A DNA stretch of 64,000 nt from Whitmania pigra. Taxonomy: Eukaryota > Annelida > Clitellata > Hirudinida > Haemopidae. This document shows, one piece after another, positions 1-12,942 of this stretch. Position numbers and translations under genes: made by a program. The notes below the pieces were generated by a model. That model had not been told where the DNA came from, made no database searches, and saw only the letters and a program-made list of their open reading frames with translations. The stretch's first letter is position 1. Each line of letters begins with the position of its first letter. Location: positions 122,501 to 186,500 of the forward strand of contig JAJTWR010000443.1 of the NCBI GenBank assembly GCA_021613335.1. The letters run 5' to 3'.

Positions 1-713
1 AATTGTCAAGTATTATGTTAAACAAATAATGAGGAAACGATATCTTCACAAACATTTGGAAACAAATTGTTGCAGTTTAGAAATCATAAAAACATTGAAA
101 TATATTATATATAATAAATATTTATTTGTTTATTTAATTTACTATCAATATTTTGTTTCATAAAAACTTATCGAACTAAAGCATAAACCTCGGAATAGTA
201 CTCTCTTACTCGATCAATTTTGCAACTCAGCTTAAAAAAATAACGTTTCTATTATTTATTTATTATTTAAATATTTATATTTTTGTGTAATTATTTTTAT
301 TATTTTCCTAGTTTCATTTGTTTATGTATTATTTTTGTAATATTTAATTTTAAATTCCTGCTGTCGTTTTTTAGAAGGTACTGTTTTTTATCAGCTGAAA
401 GAAAACGCTTTTATGGGATTTACAAAAGATAAAAAGATGAAAATATGTTCAATTATTTTTTTTTAAATCTATAAAACATTTTCATATAATATAAATATAA
501 TAATATAAATTACAAAATTAATCGGTGTTGTTGTGTAATAACCACGGTGCATTTAAATAATTAATTAACATCACCTGTTTAAATAAATTGCTGTTATCAT
601 AACATAATAATTATAATTATTAAAATTGAAAGCGCCGAAAGTGATTTTATTACCTAAAAAAAGTTAACGTTAATATTCAACTAATCAATGATTAATTTAT
701 TTATTCTCTCAAG
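1..713. other. AT-rich intron of the K-Cl cotransporter gene
   Basis: There is no open coding segment here. The stretch is AT-rich and ends in a pyrimidine-rich acceptor (ttattctctcaag) directly before the first recognisable exon at 714, so it is read as intron sequence. The upstream exons, including the membrane domain, would lie outside the window. Confidence 0.6.
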
Positions 714-3700
714 ACACTCTGAGAACCATCAGCGACCGCCATCTTGCTGCCCTCATCATGAAGAACATCGATTTGTTCCCCGATAACTGCGATAAAGTCT
801 CAGGCTTCATAGATGTTTGGTGGATTGTTCGTATCCTTGAATATTCAGAGGCCAATTTTCCCCTCTCATTAATATTAATGAGGAGCATACTTTCCTCTCT
901 AGCGTGTTTCGTGCCACATCCGAGTTTCATTAAGACCAGCTGTCCGTGAATTCCGGGCGTTGTGTGCTAATTCACAAATTATGTTAATTAGTGATTATCA
1001 TAATTAATCTTAATATCTCTGTTAAATATTTTTTAATTAGTGATTGTCATAATTAATGAGTCCAACCATTAGAAGGTTACTTTCTGAACTTCAATCAGAT
1101 GATGGTGGATTGTTGATGCTGCTTCCTTTTCTGTTGACGCAACACAAGGTTTGGAAATATTGCAAGTTGAGAATCTTCACCGTTGCACGTAGGTTTTTTT
1201 TATTTTTAATTTTTAATTTGAAACAAAAATTAATATTATAAAATCAATGTTTGGAATAATTGATTACAACGTATTTAGATTGAATTGCTTTTGAAATGGA
1301 AACTGAAATTGATTAAAAAAATTGTTGTCACAACTCCTAAAGACAAGTTTCATTGACTAAAAGTGAATTTGATTTTCAATAAATGAGGTTTAAGGGGTTA
1401 GATGAAACGAGAAAATGTTTCAATCGGGAGTCTTCGAAATTCGAAATGATCATTTTTAGCTGTTTGATCTTTTTACTTTGCAGTCCATCAACTAAATAGT
1501 GCTTAGGATGATATGAACTGCTACTGTCGTAATGTATTTAAAATAATATATCATTTACTTTTACTATTTACATATTAACACAAATTAATTTATTCCAGTC
1601 AAGGAAATTAAAATCTTGAGCTGATGAATTCCCGTCAAATTTATTTGTAAATGTTCAACCTAATCTTAGGCTCGTTTGAATTCGCTTAATATTACTAAAT
1701 AATTAACATCATCTCTACAGAGTTGGATGACAACAGCATGCAGATAAGGAAGGATTTGGAGAAGTTCATGTACCAGTTGAGGATACCTGCGCAGGTGCAC
1801 GTCGTTGAAATGGTGAGTTTTGCAGTTTTGAATTATCCTGACTAATTATGTCATCACCAATAATACGTACCAATTAAATTTAAACCTCATTCGTAATATT
1901 TAATCATAATGACTATAAAATCAATATTTATAATAAAATAAATTTATAATTATAATATCCAGGAGGACAAAGACATTCGAACTTATGCCCATCTGAAATC
2001 AATGAGTATCGAAAGGAGACCTCAGAGCATGCCCACCAACGTGGTTTATTTATGTCCATGAATTATACATCATCATTTTTAAATAATTCTTTCTTATAAT
2101 TACTTTCTTAATATCATGCTATTAATATTATTATTATTATTTAAGTACGGCACTTCAGTTTGCTTTAGAGTAACCTCAAAATCAAAATAACATTAGCGCC
2201 TTATGTACAGAAATAAAAAACAAAAAGCAAATAAATTTGAATAAACCCGAAGAGCCAGCCTTAAGGCTGCACACGCTTCCGATGTCGGACTGACGTTTGG
2301 AAGCGCTTATATATAAAATCATAAGCTATGCAACTCCACTCAATAAATACTGTTTGCACGACATTTTGAATAGTGAATAAAGTAATTTGAAATGATATGA
2401 TCAAATCAACAGCAAATTTATTAGCGATTTTCTTTACACTTTTAAGGTTCCAAACGACACTTGTTCGTCAAGGTCATCGAATAAAACATCGGTCAAACAT
2501 TATACCGATATTCGCGTGCATCAGTCGATGTCCATGCCAGGGCCGGTCTGTGCCTCTGAGACATCTTGTCCCATCGCCAAGGGACAGAGGAATCAGGTCA
2601 AATTCTCTGCATCGGGTCACACCCGCCTAGGAAGGTCACGCGAATCTACCCTGAACACTGATGACGACGACGACGATGACTTTTCCGTGTCCGTCGCTCA
2701 TTCCGATACTATGGCAACGTTGGATCCGCATACTTTGGCAATAGTGTTGGTATTACTTGAAGCTGTTCGTAAAGTTTGCGATTGATGATGACAAAATGAT
2801 GATGATCTCCTCCAACGTCATCAATTCATTCAATCTCTTCCAACAGTGAGGAACAAAACTCCAGAAGACTGAGGACAGCGATTCGACTGAACGAGATCAT
2901 GACTGAACGATCGAAAGATGCTCGACTCATCCTCCTCAACCTCCCCGCACTCCCCAACAAGCACGTCAGACATCACAATTGTATCCTTGTAGACGAAGTG
3001 AATGTCAAAAACAAATTTAGGAAATTCTAAACGATAGAAGGCTTAACTAACAATCAATTATTCGTTCAGTGAAGTATGAATATTCATGCCTTTATTAGAG
3101 TAAATAAGTCACCTTGCGAAATGATGCGCCGCCCTGGCTAATCCTGCCTTCCCAAAGAAACTTTGTCACTTGAAGCAAAGACACTGTTGTTTATCAGACA
3201 TTAAGACATTCAATCACAACATTCAATCACGACATTCAATCACAACATTCAATCACAACTTTCAATCACAACATTCAATCACAACATTCAATCACAACTT
3301 TCAATCACAACTTTCAATCACGACATTCAATCACAACTTTCAATCACAATTTTCAATCACGACATTCAATCACGACATTCAATCACGACATTCAATCACG
3401 ACATTCAATCACAACTTTCAATCACGACATTCAATCAAAACTTTCAATGACGACATTCAATCACAACATTCAATCACAACTTTCAATCACAACATTCAAT
3501 CACGACATTCAATCACGACATTCAATCACGACATTCAATCACGACATTCAATCACAACATTCAATCACAACATTCAATCACGACATTCAATCACAACATT
3601 CAATCACAACATTCAATCACGACATTCAATCACAATTTTCAATCACGACATTCAATCACAACTTTCAATCACGACATTCAATCACGACATTTATTCAAAC

Positions 3701-3944
3701 ACCACAAACAAAGCATGCCTTCACTGTTTCCCATTAGTCATTGACTTCCTTTGCTTGTGGGTGATTGTCAACAAATCATTAATTTTGATTTAAATTCTTC
3801 TAAAAATTATTCACAGCGGTAGATGGTAATTTCCCATGACAAATAATGGCAGACATGGAGTTCCTGGAAGCCCTAACGAGGAACATGGAAAGAGTGATGA
3901 TGGTGAGGGGAGGAGGCAGTGAAGTCATCACCATATTCTCCTAA
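714..3944 (+). CDS. K-Cl cotransporter (SLC12A4-7 / KCC family), C-terminal exons
   Basis: Partial gene for an electroneutral K+/Cl- cotransporter of the plasma membrane; only the cytoplasmic C-terminal domain is present. Exons read as 714-830, 1099-1188, 1721-1812, 1963-about 2040, 2865-2980 and 3853-3944, with GT-AG borders and agreeing phases where checked. They encode family motifs: [20 protein letters not shown] (the His codon is split by the first intron), [47 protein letters not shown] and the terminal [13 protein letters not shown] before TAA. That ending closely matches the KCC terminus, which supports KCC over NKCC. The exon or exons between 2040 and 2865 are unresolved. A GC-richer open stretch at about 2516-2780 with an acidic DDDDDDD run may be one of them. 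Reading straight through the 1963 exon would stop at 2059, which could be an alternative short isoform. The last intron holds a 13-bp minisatellite. Confidence 0.93.
3194..3700. repeat. 13-bp minisatellite in the last KCC intron
   Basis: About 38 tandem copies of a 13-bp unit (cattcaatcacaa / cattcaatcacga, with tt/at variants). Because 13 is not a multiple of three, all forward frames cycle through the unit and stay open, giving a spurious 207-residue ORF of repeated FNHNIQS-type peptides. It lies between the KCC exons ending at 2980 and starting at 3853, so it is intronic. Confidence 0.93.
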
Positions 3945-4391
3945 ACTTTGCTTCGTAGAGTTTGCACTAGTCTTAGCACTGCCTGTTCCGATTATTTCAG
4001 GGTCCGAAAATATTACCTCGATTATTACTTCAACATGGATTACAGGCATGGCGTTCAAACGTTCATCAAAAGTCCTGCAAATAATCTCAAAGTTACGTTG
4101 GTTAAAACTTTAGATGCTGTTCATTGGACCGCAACATATCACGTGGTTGAGATGCGAGCACTTGGTGTACCTATTTTTTTTCGTTCATTCCTCTTCTTAA
4201 ATTCGATATTTTGTATTCTTTAAACATTTAGTGGACGTTTAAGTTAAGCATATTTGGCATAGATCGTCTTGTTCTGTTGAATGTCAGTCACTCGTCAACA
4301 AGGTTAAACAAATGTTCAATGTTGTTCATCTTTTTAAACATATTCTCGTGATCGACAATTTAAAACAATGAAATTGTGAATCAATGCACTC

Positions 4392-7300
4392 TCAATAATC
4401 CTCGAATTCTCCATTACAAACTTTGTTCATTTTAGCAACTAAAACTTCAACATCATCTCCTTCCAAGCTCTCCAAGGCAACCTGCAATAATTTATTAAAA
4501 TTTACCTCACAATAAACAACAATAAAAACTGCCCTTAGAAAATATAGATATAGTTTTAACAAATGCATTTCCAAGAGTTCATTAGCAGAGGAATTCACAG
4601 AAATTATGAAATTTTCAAGGAACAAAAATTTAATATTCAAAATTGATCAAATTCTTCCTTTATTTGTCTTAATATCCATAATGGTCTCATAATCTCAATT
4701 AAATAAGAACTCAATTTGAGGATTGAAATACCTTGTCCAAATTGACAATAAAAGCTTTTCTTCATTTGAAATTTGATATTGTGATAATAGAAGCCATGGA
4801 AAAAAATAAGCACTACTGCTGATTGTTATAGATAAATAACATGATTTGGATAATTTGAAAGCTTGGACTGGTAATTATAATTTTTTGGTATTCATTCTCA
4901 GCCGCCATGGGCGGATAACAGAAAATAAAAATGCAATCAAATGTTTAAATGTATTTACCTTCACCACCAAAGAATTTGATTGGCTTATTTGGTCCAATAG
5001 GAATTTGAAATTAACATTTGGATCAAACTTGTGATACCTCCCATGGTTGTTGTGAGCAAGTTCTCTGAGGAACTGGTCAGCTAATCTGTTAATAATAAAT
5101 TAGAGATTTAAATTAAGTAATGAAACTTTAAGCATTGATTCATAATTTGATAACAACTGATTTAATTAATTTCTCACACCAGTTCGACTGAAACCCACCC
5201 ATCAAAGCAGTTGAATGAAATGGTGTTTATCTTTATCCTGCCTCGAGAGTTTATTCGCGAGACCTTCTCGAGCACGAGAGACATGCTGGAGTTCGGCTTT
5301 CCATCGGTCAACACATAAATTCCTTCCACTTCCTGCATCTCCATGGCAACCTGAGTGAATGAATAAATAATGAAGATCCTGTCTGGATTCGAAAACCATT
5401 GCAAATGTTGGGCATCAAGAACAAACAAGCTCTATTACAAAGTGATAACAAGTCAGGTATTTCGATTAATATATTATTAATATTAATAATTCAGTAATTA
5501 ATTAATAATTCAGTTAATTAAATAAACTTTTCAACGTTTTCAATCTTTTAAATTGTGAATAAAAATGATAGTTTCACAAAGAAATATGTTGAGTGCAGGT
5601 AAATAATGAAACGGAAACCAATTGTTTCTAGTTTGCAGTGCTTTCTGTTATTATAAATAATAACAATATTAATGATAATAATGATTTTAATAATTTTATA
5701 TTATAAAAATAAGTAAAAAAATAATAACAATAAAGTTATTAGTAGTAACAAAAAACAGCATTTAATTTATTTTGCCACAGTGACAACTCAGCAAGCCACC
5801 TCCAAAGCCTGCAAAGTGCACGTGCTTCCAGCAGCGTCGAGGTTTGCAATCCACTTTCGAATTTCCCTTAAATTCTCCTTCGCCTCCACCAAAGCTGGTC
5901 GCCAAACTTGGACGTCGGTTGAAAAGGAGATGAAATTAAACCTAAAGTGAATCATATAAATTATTTACATTAGCTTTCCAAATAAATAATTAATTAAAAA
6001 TAATAAGTTAATATTGAAATAATATGGAAGACCTAATACTTTTTACAATGTTTCTTTAGTTGCTCCTGAACGAGAATAAGTAGCTGTTTCTTCAAGATCA
6101 TCATCACATCCACCATTGAGCCTGATGTATCCACCATGATTACACAGTTTTCCTCCACTACTGTACCAAAATACCTTCTACTGCCTAATGAATATTAACG
6201 TTCAACATCAATATAATATTAATATTAATATTCAATATTCATTAGGAATAAACATGGCATTTCATAAAGAAAATGTCAAATGCCATGCATTTGTCGATCG
6301 TTAAATTATCACAATCATCGGTTTAACAGATGTTCATAATGGTTGTAAAACATGTGACATATAAATATGAACTCTCTTAAAGACCTGCATTCTTCAAAAT
6401 ATTATTTTAATAATCCATTCAACGTCAAATAATTAACTTCACATGGTTAACATGTAATAACGCATATTATATAATAACACATAATAAACAGCATCCATAC
6501 CAGTGAGAAGCCATTCCAATCTTTTTAAGTAGAGCTGAACGGTAACATCAGTGAAGCTACAATATGAATTTTTAAAAGTAAAACAAATTAAAAGTTATTT
6601 AAAGTTATTTACAAGTTACTTAAAATTATTTACAGGTTATTTAAAAATTATACCAAATGTTAACCTCTGCTTCTTCCTGACCAGAGAATTTACATCAATG
6701 AGGGAGTCAAAATGCTGTCTTGAGATGGACTCAAAGTTCTTAACCCACTTGAAAACAATTATTATAATCAATAAACGTAAATAAAATAATTATTATAATC
6801 AATTATCTATAAATTCAATAATTCTATTAATCATTAGACTTTAATGAACAACGAATTCACTTAAATCAAGCAAACTGAAATCAGTCGAAGAGTATAAAGG
6901 CCGTTTAAATACCTCCAGTGAGGAAACCTGAGCTCTAAAGTCTTCGTGGCATTAAAAAATACAAACATAAAATTAATATTACTATTTATTATTAGTAAAA
7001 TAATTATAACCTATGAAAATGAACAATTAGGTTCACTAGCAATGTTACACAAAGACATACCAAGTTATTATTGCTCGAGGCTTAAATTAAAAAAATAATA
7101 ATCATACATGTTGACCTTAAAAAGTAATTTATAAACAATTTCATCTGTTGGAAATTATTTTAAATCACTAATTTACCGATTAAATTTTCACTCCTCGGAT
7201 GCTTCACATGTTTTCCAGCTTTGCCACCTTTTCTACGTCTGACGTTCGGATGTTCAGTTTTGATGTTCAAATGTTGAGGACCCATGGATGCACTCCTCTG

Positions 7301-10300
7301 TGGTTTTTGTTTTGTTACGGAGAAGTTTGTGGAAAGAGGCATCCTCATCTCCAGTGTTTCCAAATTTTGGGTTTGTTTACAAAGTGAATTGGTGGCTTTA
7401 GACATCTTTGCTTCCATTGCCTCAATACATGGAGGCTGTCAGGTTGGACATGTTTATTGAGAATCCAAGTTGACTTTTACTTTGTTTGTGATATTTATGA
7501 CATCTTATGATTTCTTAACTTATGACATATTATAAATTATTAACACAAAAATAAATAAAACCAAATACTTGTGATAAATCTGGGGCTTTCCTTTTGGCAG
7601 ATTCGATGAGTGCAGAACACTTTTGAGAATAATCAATTGCTCTGTTGATCTCAGCCTCAATCAGTCTGACATCGTCGCTTTCAATAATCCCTTGACAACA
7701 AAACTGACATAGTCAAACTAAAAAATCCATTCTACTGAAGTAAAATAAAACATGTATTGCATTTTGAAATCATTGAATTCTACTAAACCACTCCCCACCA
7801 GATTCTCTGATCCAATGCAACCTCCCCTCTGCAGCCCTGCAGAGTCCTCTAAAACATTCGGCCGTGTTTTCATTTCGTCCCACAACTTCCGACTGCAGGC
7901 CCAGGTAAACAACATGAATTTTAGTGTTGCCATGACAACATCTTTCTTCGACGTACGAAGTCATCACATCCATTGGCTGATCGGGCATCCCAGTGGTTAG
8001 TAGGTAGAGACCCTGTATATCTGTTTTATTGAGAAAAATTGTCATCAACAAATTTAGATTCATTTATTCACGTTAAGTAGTGGAATTATAATTTGGTTCT
8101 AAAAATCACTCACATTTCTTTATTTAAACAAAAGTAATATTTTCAATAATCTAATCGATTATTACAGTTTAAAGTTTATATGAACTGCATTTAGTAACAA
8201 CAACAATAACGTCGATAACAACATTTTTATGATTTCATTCTAATGCCTTAACAGGAATTCAATTTGAAGTTTTAAAATGTCCACCAATTCCGTGCTTCAC
8301 TTCCTCTTCATTCTCGAGTGCCCTTCTCAACCCGGCCATAAAATCTCTTCCGCCTGAACATTCCTGACTTGTTATCCATCTTTAATTAAATAATTAATCC
8401 AATTAATGGCATATAACTTAATATAATTTATTATAATGTAATGTAATAAAATAAATATAATATAATAATGAAACATAACTTCAAACAATTCACCTCCATG
8501 CTTCTTGCAGATTCTCTCCAGTTGGTGCAGCCATGGAAGCCTTCCAAGTGTGGATGTTTTCAGAACAACTGAATCCATGAAAATACATTGGAATGCGTTA
8601 ATAATTAATTAATCATTTAGAAGAATCATAATGAATGTTGGAGGATGAATGATTGATAAATGATTTATGAGTGATTGATGAATGAATAATTGATGAATGA
8701 TTGACCAATGATGGAACTCACACAATGACATTGAAGAGATTCTTGTTGGCAAGTTGATCCTCAAGGAGAAGTCTGAGCGACTTGTGAATGCGAGGCAACA
8801 GAGTTCTGTTCGAACTGCTCAAGTCCAAGAGAAGAACGACACTTCAACGATGAAGTAAAATGTTTTACTTAAAGATTACTGAGTAAATAATCAGCAAGCA
8901 TTCCAGCAACTTGTCTTCTGTGACAGTTCCAAAGAGCTTCCTACTGCCGGACGACAGCCACTCCAGTCTTTTCTGGAAAACACCCACCGCTCTGCCAAGG
9001 ACTCGTTGATATTCAAGCAGTTCCGGGACGTCAACGTGGACGTTCCGAGTGCTTCCGTCCTTCCAGGCGAATTGAATCATCGCCCTTTCGTGGACCTGCG
9101 ATTGGACCTTTTTCTTGATGCTCGAAACAAACTGCTCCTTGTAGGCATGAGCATTTCCAGATAACACTTGGTACAGATCGAGGTGCATGGCTGAAAAGTG
9201 GTTTTTGAGTCTTTATCTAGTTATCCAATATTTTGAATGGTATTTATATATCTTATCATGACATGGATAATCCATGATAAAAAATATTAATAGCAAATAT
9301 TTACAAACAAATTAACTGCCTTGTGACAAGGAACATGTCAGTTAAAAACATGAATATTAATTATAAATAGATATAAAACCTTTTAAGCCATTCCTCATGA
9401 GCCAGTCATGAGAAGTGGATTGTTTGAAAGAAAGCATTTCAATTCTCAATGGAAGGATGCAAGGATCATTCCTTGAATATTTTTTAGTTGCAAAACATAA
9501 AATTCTATTTTGTTCATTCTGGAATTAAAAAAATAGGTAGATAAATAAGCTTCAAGAAATATATATATATATATATATATATTCTGAGGCCAGAATTTAA
9601 AATTATTGGCCACAAATACAGTTATTCATTCTAGCAATTTAAAGCAATTTATTTCTTGCAACAAGTTGCAGTAAAACAAACCTGATTGAGCTTGACCTTG
9701 GTTGAACCCATCCACCCCTTCCTAACACCCTGCAATATTCTGAACAACGTGCCACACTTTCGAATTTCATTCAGTAGCAACTGGAGGTCAGAACTTTCAT
9801 AAGACAGACTCTGAAAATATTTATAAAATAAAAGCATTAATCTATTTCATAAGAACCAGTTTTATTTAAAACTAAACAATGTTATTCATTCATTCATTCA
9901 TTCACTCATTCATTTATCCATTCATTCATCCATTGCCTCTGCAAACCAACCTTATGACGACTGTTGTAGCAATGATAACAACCACCGTTTCTCTCAGCCA
10001 ATAATTTCATTTCCTCCTGGAATAATTAACATAATTAACAAATGACATGTTGTTATTACACATTAGTAAGCATTAGATTTTAAATAACAACAAAATTATT
10101 CGTGCATTCGTCGATTTATCCGAGCATTCGAATGACACCAGGTGGAGCTTAAAATTCCTCAACAAATTCTTTTGCTCGACAAATTCCTGTAAAACCTCTG
10201 AGTTTGTATTTGGCCTGTATGAAGTTAGAAATTGTTCTTAAATGAAGAATAAATCTTCTGCATGACATGTTTTCAATTGCAAAACAAAATAATTATATAT

Positions 10301-11962
10301 TTATAAACTATAAATATAAATATAAATATTATTATATATGAATTGAATGTGAGACAAACTCACTTAGAAGTGTAAACAATACAAGCAGTCGCAAGAGTTT
10401 CCGCAGCAAACAATGTTTTGATGCCATGCAGCATGTCTCTGCCATCAACAAACTCTAATGCATCAACCCATTCAACTGCTTCATCAATTCTGATTGACGT
10501 TATTATAATGTTATTAGTATGATTAGAAGTCTTTTGAGTATTATAATATTATTAATATGGTTAATAATCTTTGGAGTATTGTAATAAATGAATTGCAGCT
10601 AATTAAACAACTTATTGATGCGTCTGTACTCATCGTTACATCAACATGACACAGCTTAATTTGGGGTTGACAAAATGACATTTAATCACGATTCACCTGG
10701 ATTGACATACATGGACAGGTGTATCCCATAATGTTGTCACATCACGAGAATAGCTTGCCAAAAACAGCTTCCTTTTTGTTGAAAGCTGTCTCTTTAAGAG
10801 TTCCTGTAAATGCATTCGAAAGCACATCGTGTTAATGCAATGGCCCTGCCTTTAGAGTCATTTCATATTACAGTGTCAATTACCAAAGTTCATTTGTTTA
10901 ATAATAAGTGCATTTGTATAGCGCCATAAGAGTCTTCGTCAGGGGCGCTCCCCTTTAAAATAATTTTTCAGATGTAATGTTATTAATTGTTAAAATATTA
11001 TCGAATACAATAAAAAGACAGTTGTGATATTATTAATTATTATAATGTTATCGAATACAAAAATAACACAGTGAAGCTCCCATCACCTGCAGTGACTTCA
11101 CAAGAGAATTTCTATCTTTCCACTCAGCTGAACATTCTATCAGGAGTCCCACATTCTCACCACTTACATTTCCAAAATACTTAGACAAACATGAATTAGT
11201 TTAATAATTGAATGAATTGTACTAAAAGTTAGAAAAGTACTTTATATGGACCATTTATCAATTCTTCCATCTTCTCAGAAAAAATGTTTTCGGTCCTCAG
11301 AGAAAAATAGAAAAATGAAAACCAACATGTGATGCATTGGAGTATTTCATTTCATTAAAGTTACCAAAACAACTTTTTTTAGTGTTAAGTGATTATCTAA
11401 AAACTAACTTTTGCAGATTAATTTGAAATTCATCCAAAATCTGTTGGTCTAGTGATATACATGGATGGAATTTAGTTCCATCTTGGCTCATTTCGGGCCT
11501 ACAATAAATAAATTTCAAAGTAAAGTTACTGCTCAACAAGAATATGCTTAAACTTAAAAGGGCATGGTCAACATTAAATTTTAAATTACAAACTAGCCCT
11601 CTAAAAAGAATTTTTTAATAATTGTACAATTTTGTTTCTAACTTTAAAACATGGGCTTTAGACATAAGACATTTCAAAGTCAGGTGTTTGGGTTCCAAAG
11701 AATGTAATTTAAGCCATTTATCCAATGCGTTACTTCTTAGGCAGTCTTCATTCTTCAATGTTACAAAAATATTTAAATACAATTTAAGCTAAACTACGAA
11801 AGAAGAACTCACCTTGTTATTGGTTTCAATTAAGTCAAACTCTGTAAAAAATAAATCGTCCTCGTTTCTGTTATTATTTCTACCCTTTATGACATTGCTT
11901 TCCTTATTCAAACTAATCATACTTGTTTTGTCAAATCGAACCTTCCGTTTAAGTTCTCCCAT
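4392..11962 (-). CDS. von Willebrand factor A domain-containing protein 3 (VWA3A/B-like)
   Basis: A 26-exon gene. My chain: 11962-11813, 11752-11643, 11498-11409, 11295-11241, 11179-11087, 10803-10697, 10489-10364, 10214-10106, 10016-9951, 9810-9682, 9518-9380, 9190-8911, 8841-8722, 8568-8494, 8379-8285, 8020-7799, 7690-7569, 7435-7177, 6941-6913, 6747-6665, 6556-6501, 6184-6040, 5941-5800, 5350-5199, 5085-4959, 4481-4392. These sum to 3,171 nt (1,056 aa plus stop), and the junction phases agree. Three VWA-like modules are visible. The first begins near residue 136 and its metal site has decayed to ECSAE. The second has DLSSS near residue 492 and the third DTSGS near residue 856, both matching the DxSxS metal-ion site. 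Other VWA3 hallmarks are GLYLLTTGMPDQ, GIYVLTDGKPN, NGGCYHC and the WL...GLKA motif. VWA3A is associated with motile cilia; function here is inferred from family. The intron after 10106 would be GC-AG. The gene converges on KCC and is divergent from UBE2W. Confidence 0.93.
9558..9583. repeat. AT dinucleotide microsatellite
   Basis: An uninterrupted run of about a dozen AT units inside an intron of the VWA3-like gene. Confidence 0.9.
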
Positions 11963-12942
11963 TAGTTTTGTAAGTTATTTTACAGAAATGTTAGAAAGTT
12001 AAACATCAATTCGTTTACGCACTGGTATGAGGTTGTCATTGGTTACAATATAAGAGCTAATGAGCAAGTATTAAATTCATTTACCTTCAAGGTCAAATTA
12101 GATTCTATAAAAATGGATTACAAAACTAGCATTGTCAGTTTCAAAAGAGCGAGCACACTTTTTCTTGTGCTCCTTCAATGAAATTATTAGTTCAAGTGAA
12201 TAACATATAAATATGCATTCATTCCACTTTTTGGAACGCCTTCACGTTAAATGTGACTTTTATTTATTCTGGGCAAAAAATAAACTTTATTATTTCTGCT
12301 TTCGAAGTTCTGTTATAGTCTGTACAGAACAATTTAATGTTTCTTGTCAGGGACGTTTTTTATTTAGCAACGACTGTTTTTAACTCTGACTTTTGTTAGA
12401 AGCCAAAAAGGACATTAAGTTGTCTCATCTGGAAAAAGCTGAAATGCTTTTTTTTCTTGTCCTCGTTATGCAAATCTATGTTGTACAAATGTTCGATAGT
12501 TGGCGTTACTAACCTACAAAATCATATGAGTCAAATAGTTATTGAATTTTTTTATAATGTAAATGTAAAATTAAATCATATTTCAAATACTTAATTTCTA
12601 AATATTTCGGGAAGCTTTGCAGTTGTCCTATCTTGATATTCAAAGTTTCAATTGCCTAGACTCTAGAGTATTAACTTACCTAGCTCAAACACTTGAAAGA
12701 TTGTCTTTGTACAAGATCATTTAAACTGTTTCTTTAAAAGGTATGAAAAAAGTCTAGTGTTATTTTGTCTTGCGGAAATTTCAAGTTTTCACATTCATAA
12801 AAAATTATAAAGTTGAAAATAATTATAGCTTTGGAATACGAGTTTTAAGGCCTGCAAATTTAACTTATTATTCTGAGTCATGCATGAAAAAAACGGCCGT
12901 GAAATTGAGTAAGTAGATGTCGTTTATTTGTAAATAACGACA
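11963..12942. promoter_or_regulatory. Divergent intergenic region between the VWA3-like gene and UBE2W
   Basis: 980 bp separate the two divergent start codons (VWA3-like on -, UBE2W on +). Both promoters must lie here or in unseen 5' exons. I see no clear TATA box or long motif, no ORF of note and no repeat. The promoter role is inferred from gene orientation only. Confidence 0.4.

Noticed and set aside
2240..2310. Possible third SINE fragment (ggaagcgcttatatataaaa)
   Set aside because: Only a short stretch resembles the SINE tail; no box A or box B is found, so it is too weak to call.
3170..3793. 207-codon plus-strand ORF
   Set aside because: Made almost entirely of a 13-bp tandem repeat inside a KCC intron.
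10905..10970. SINE-tail-like gcatttgtatagcgccataa, reversed
   Set aside because: Resembles the reversed gcgctatataaatg tail over about 15 bases only; no head present.
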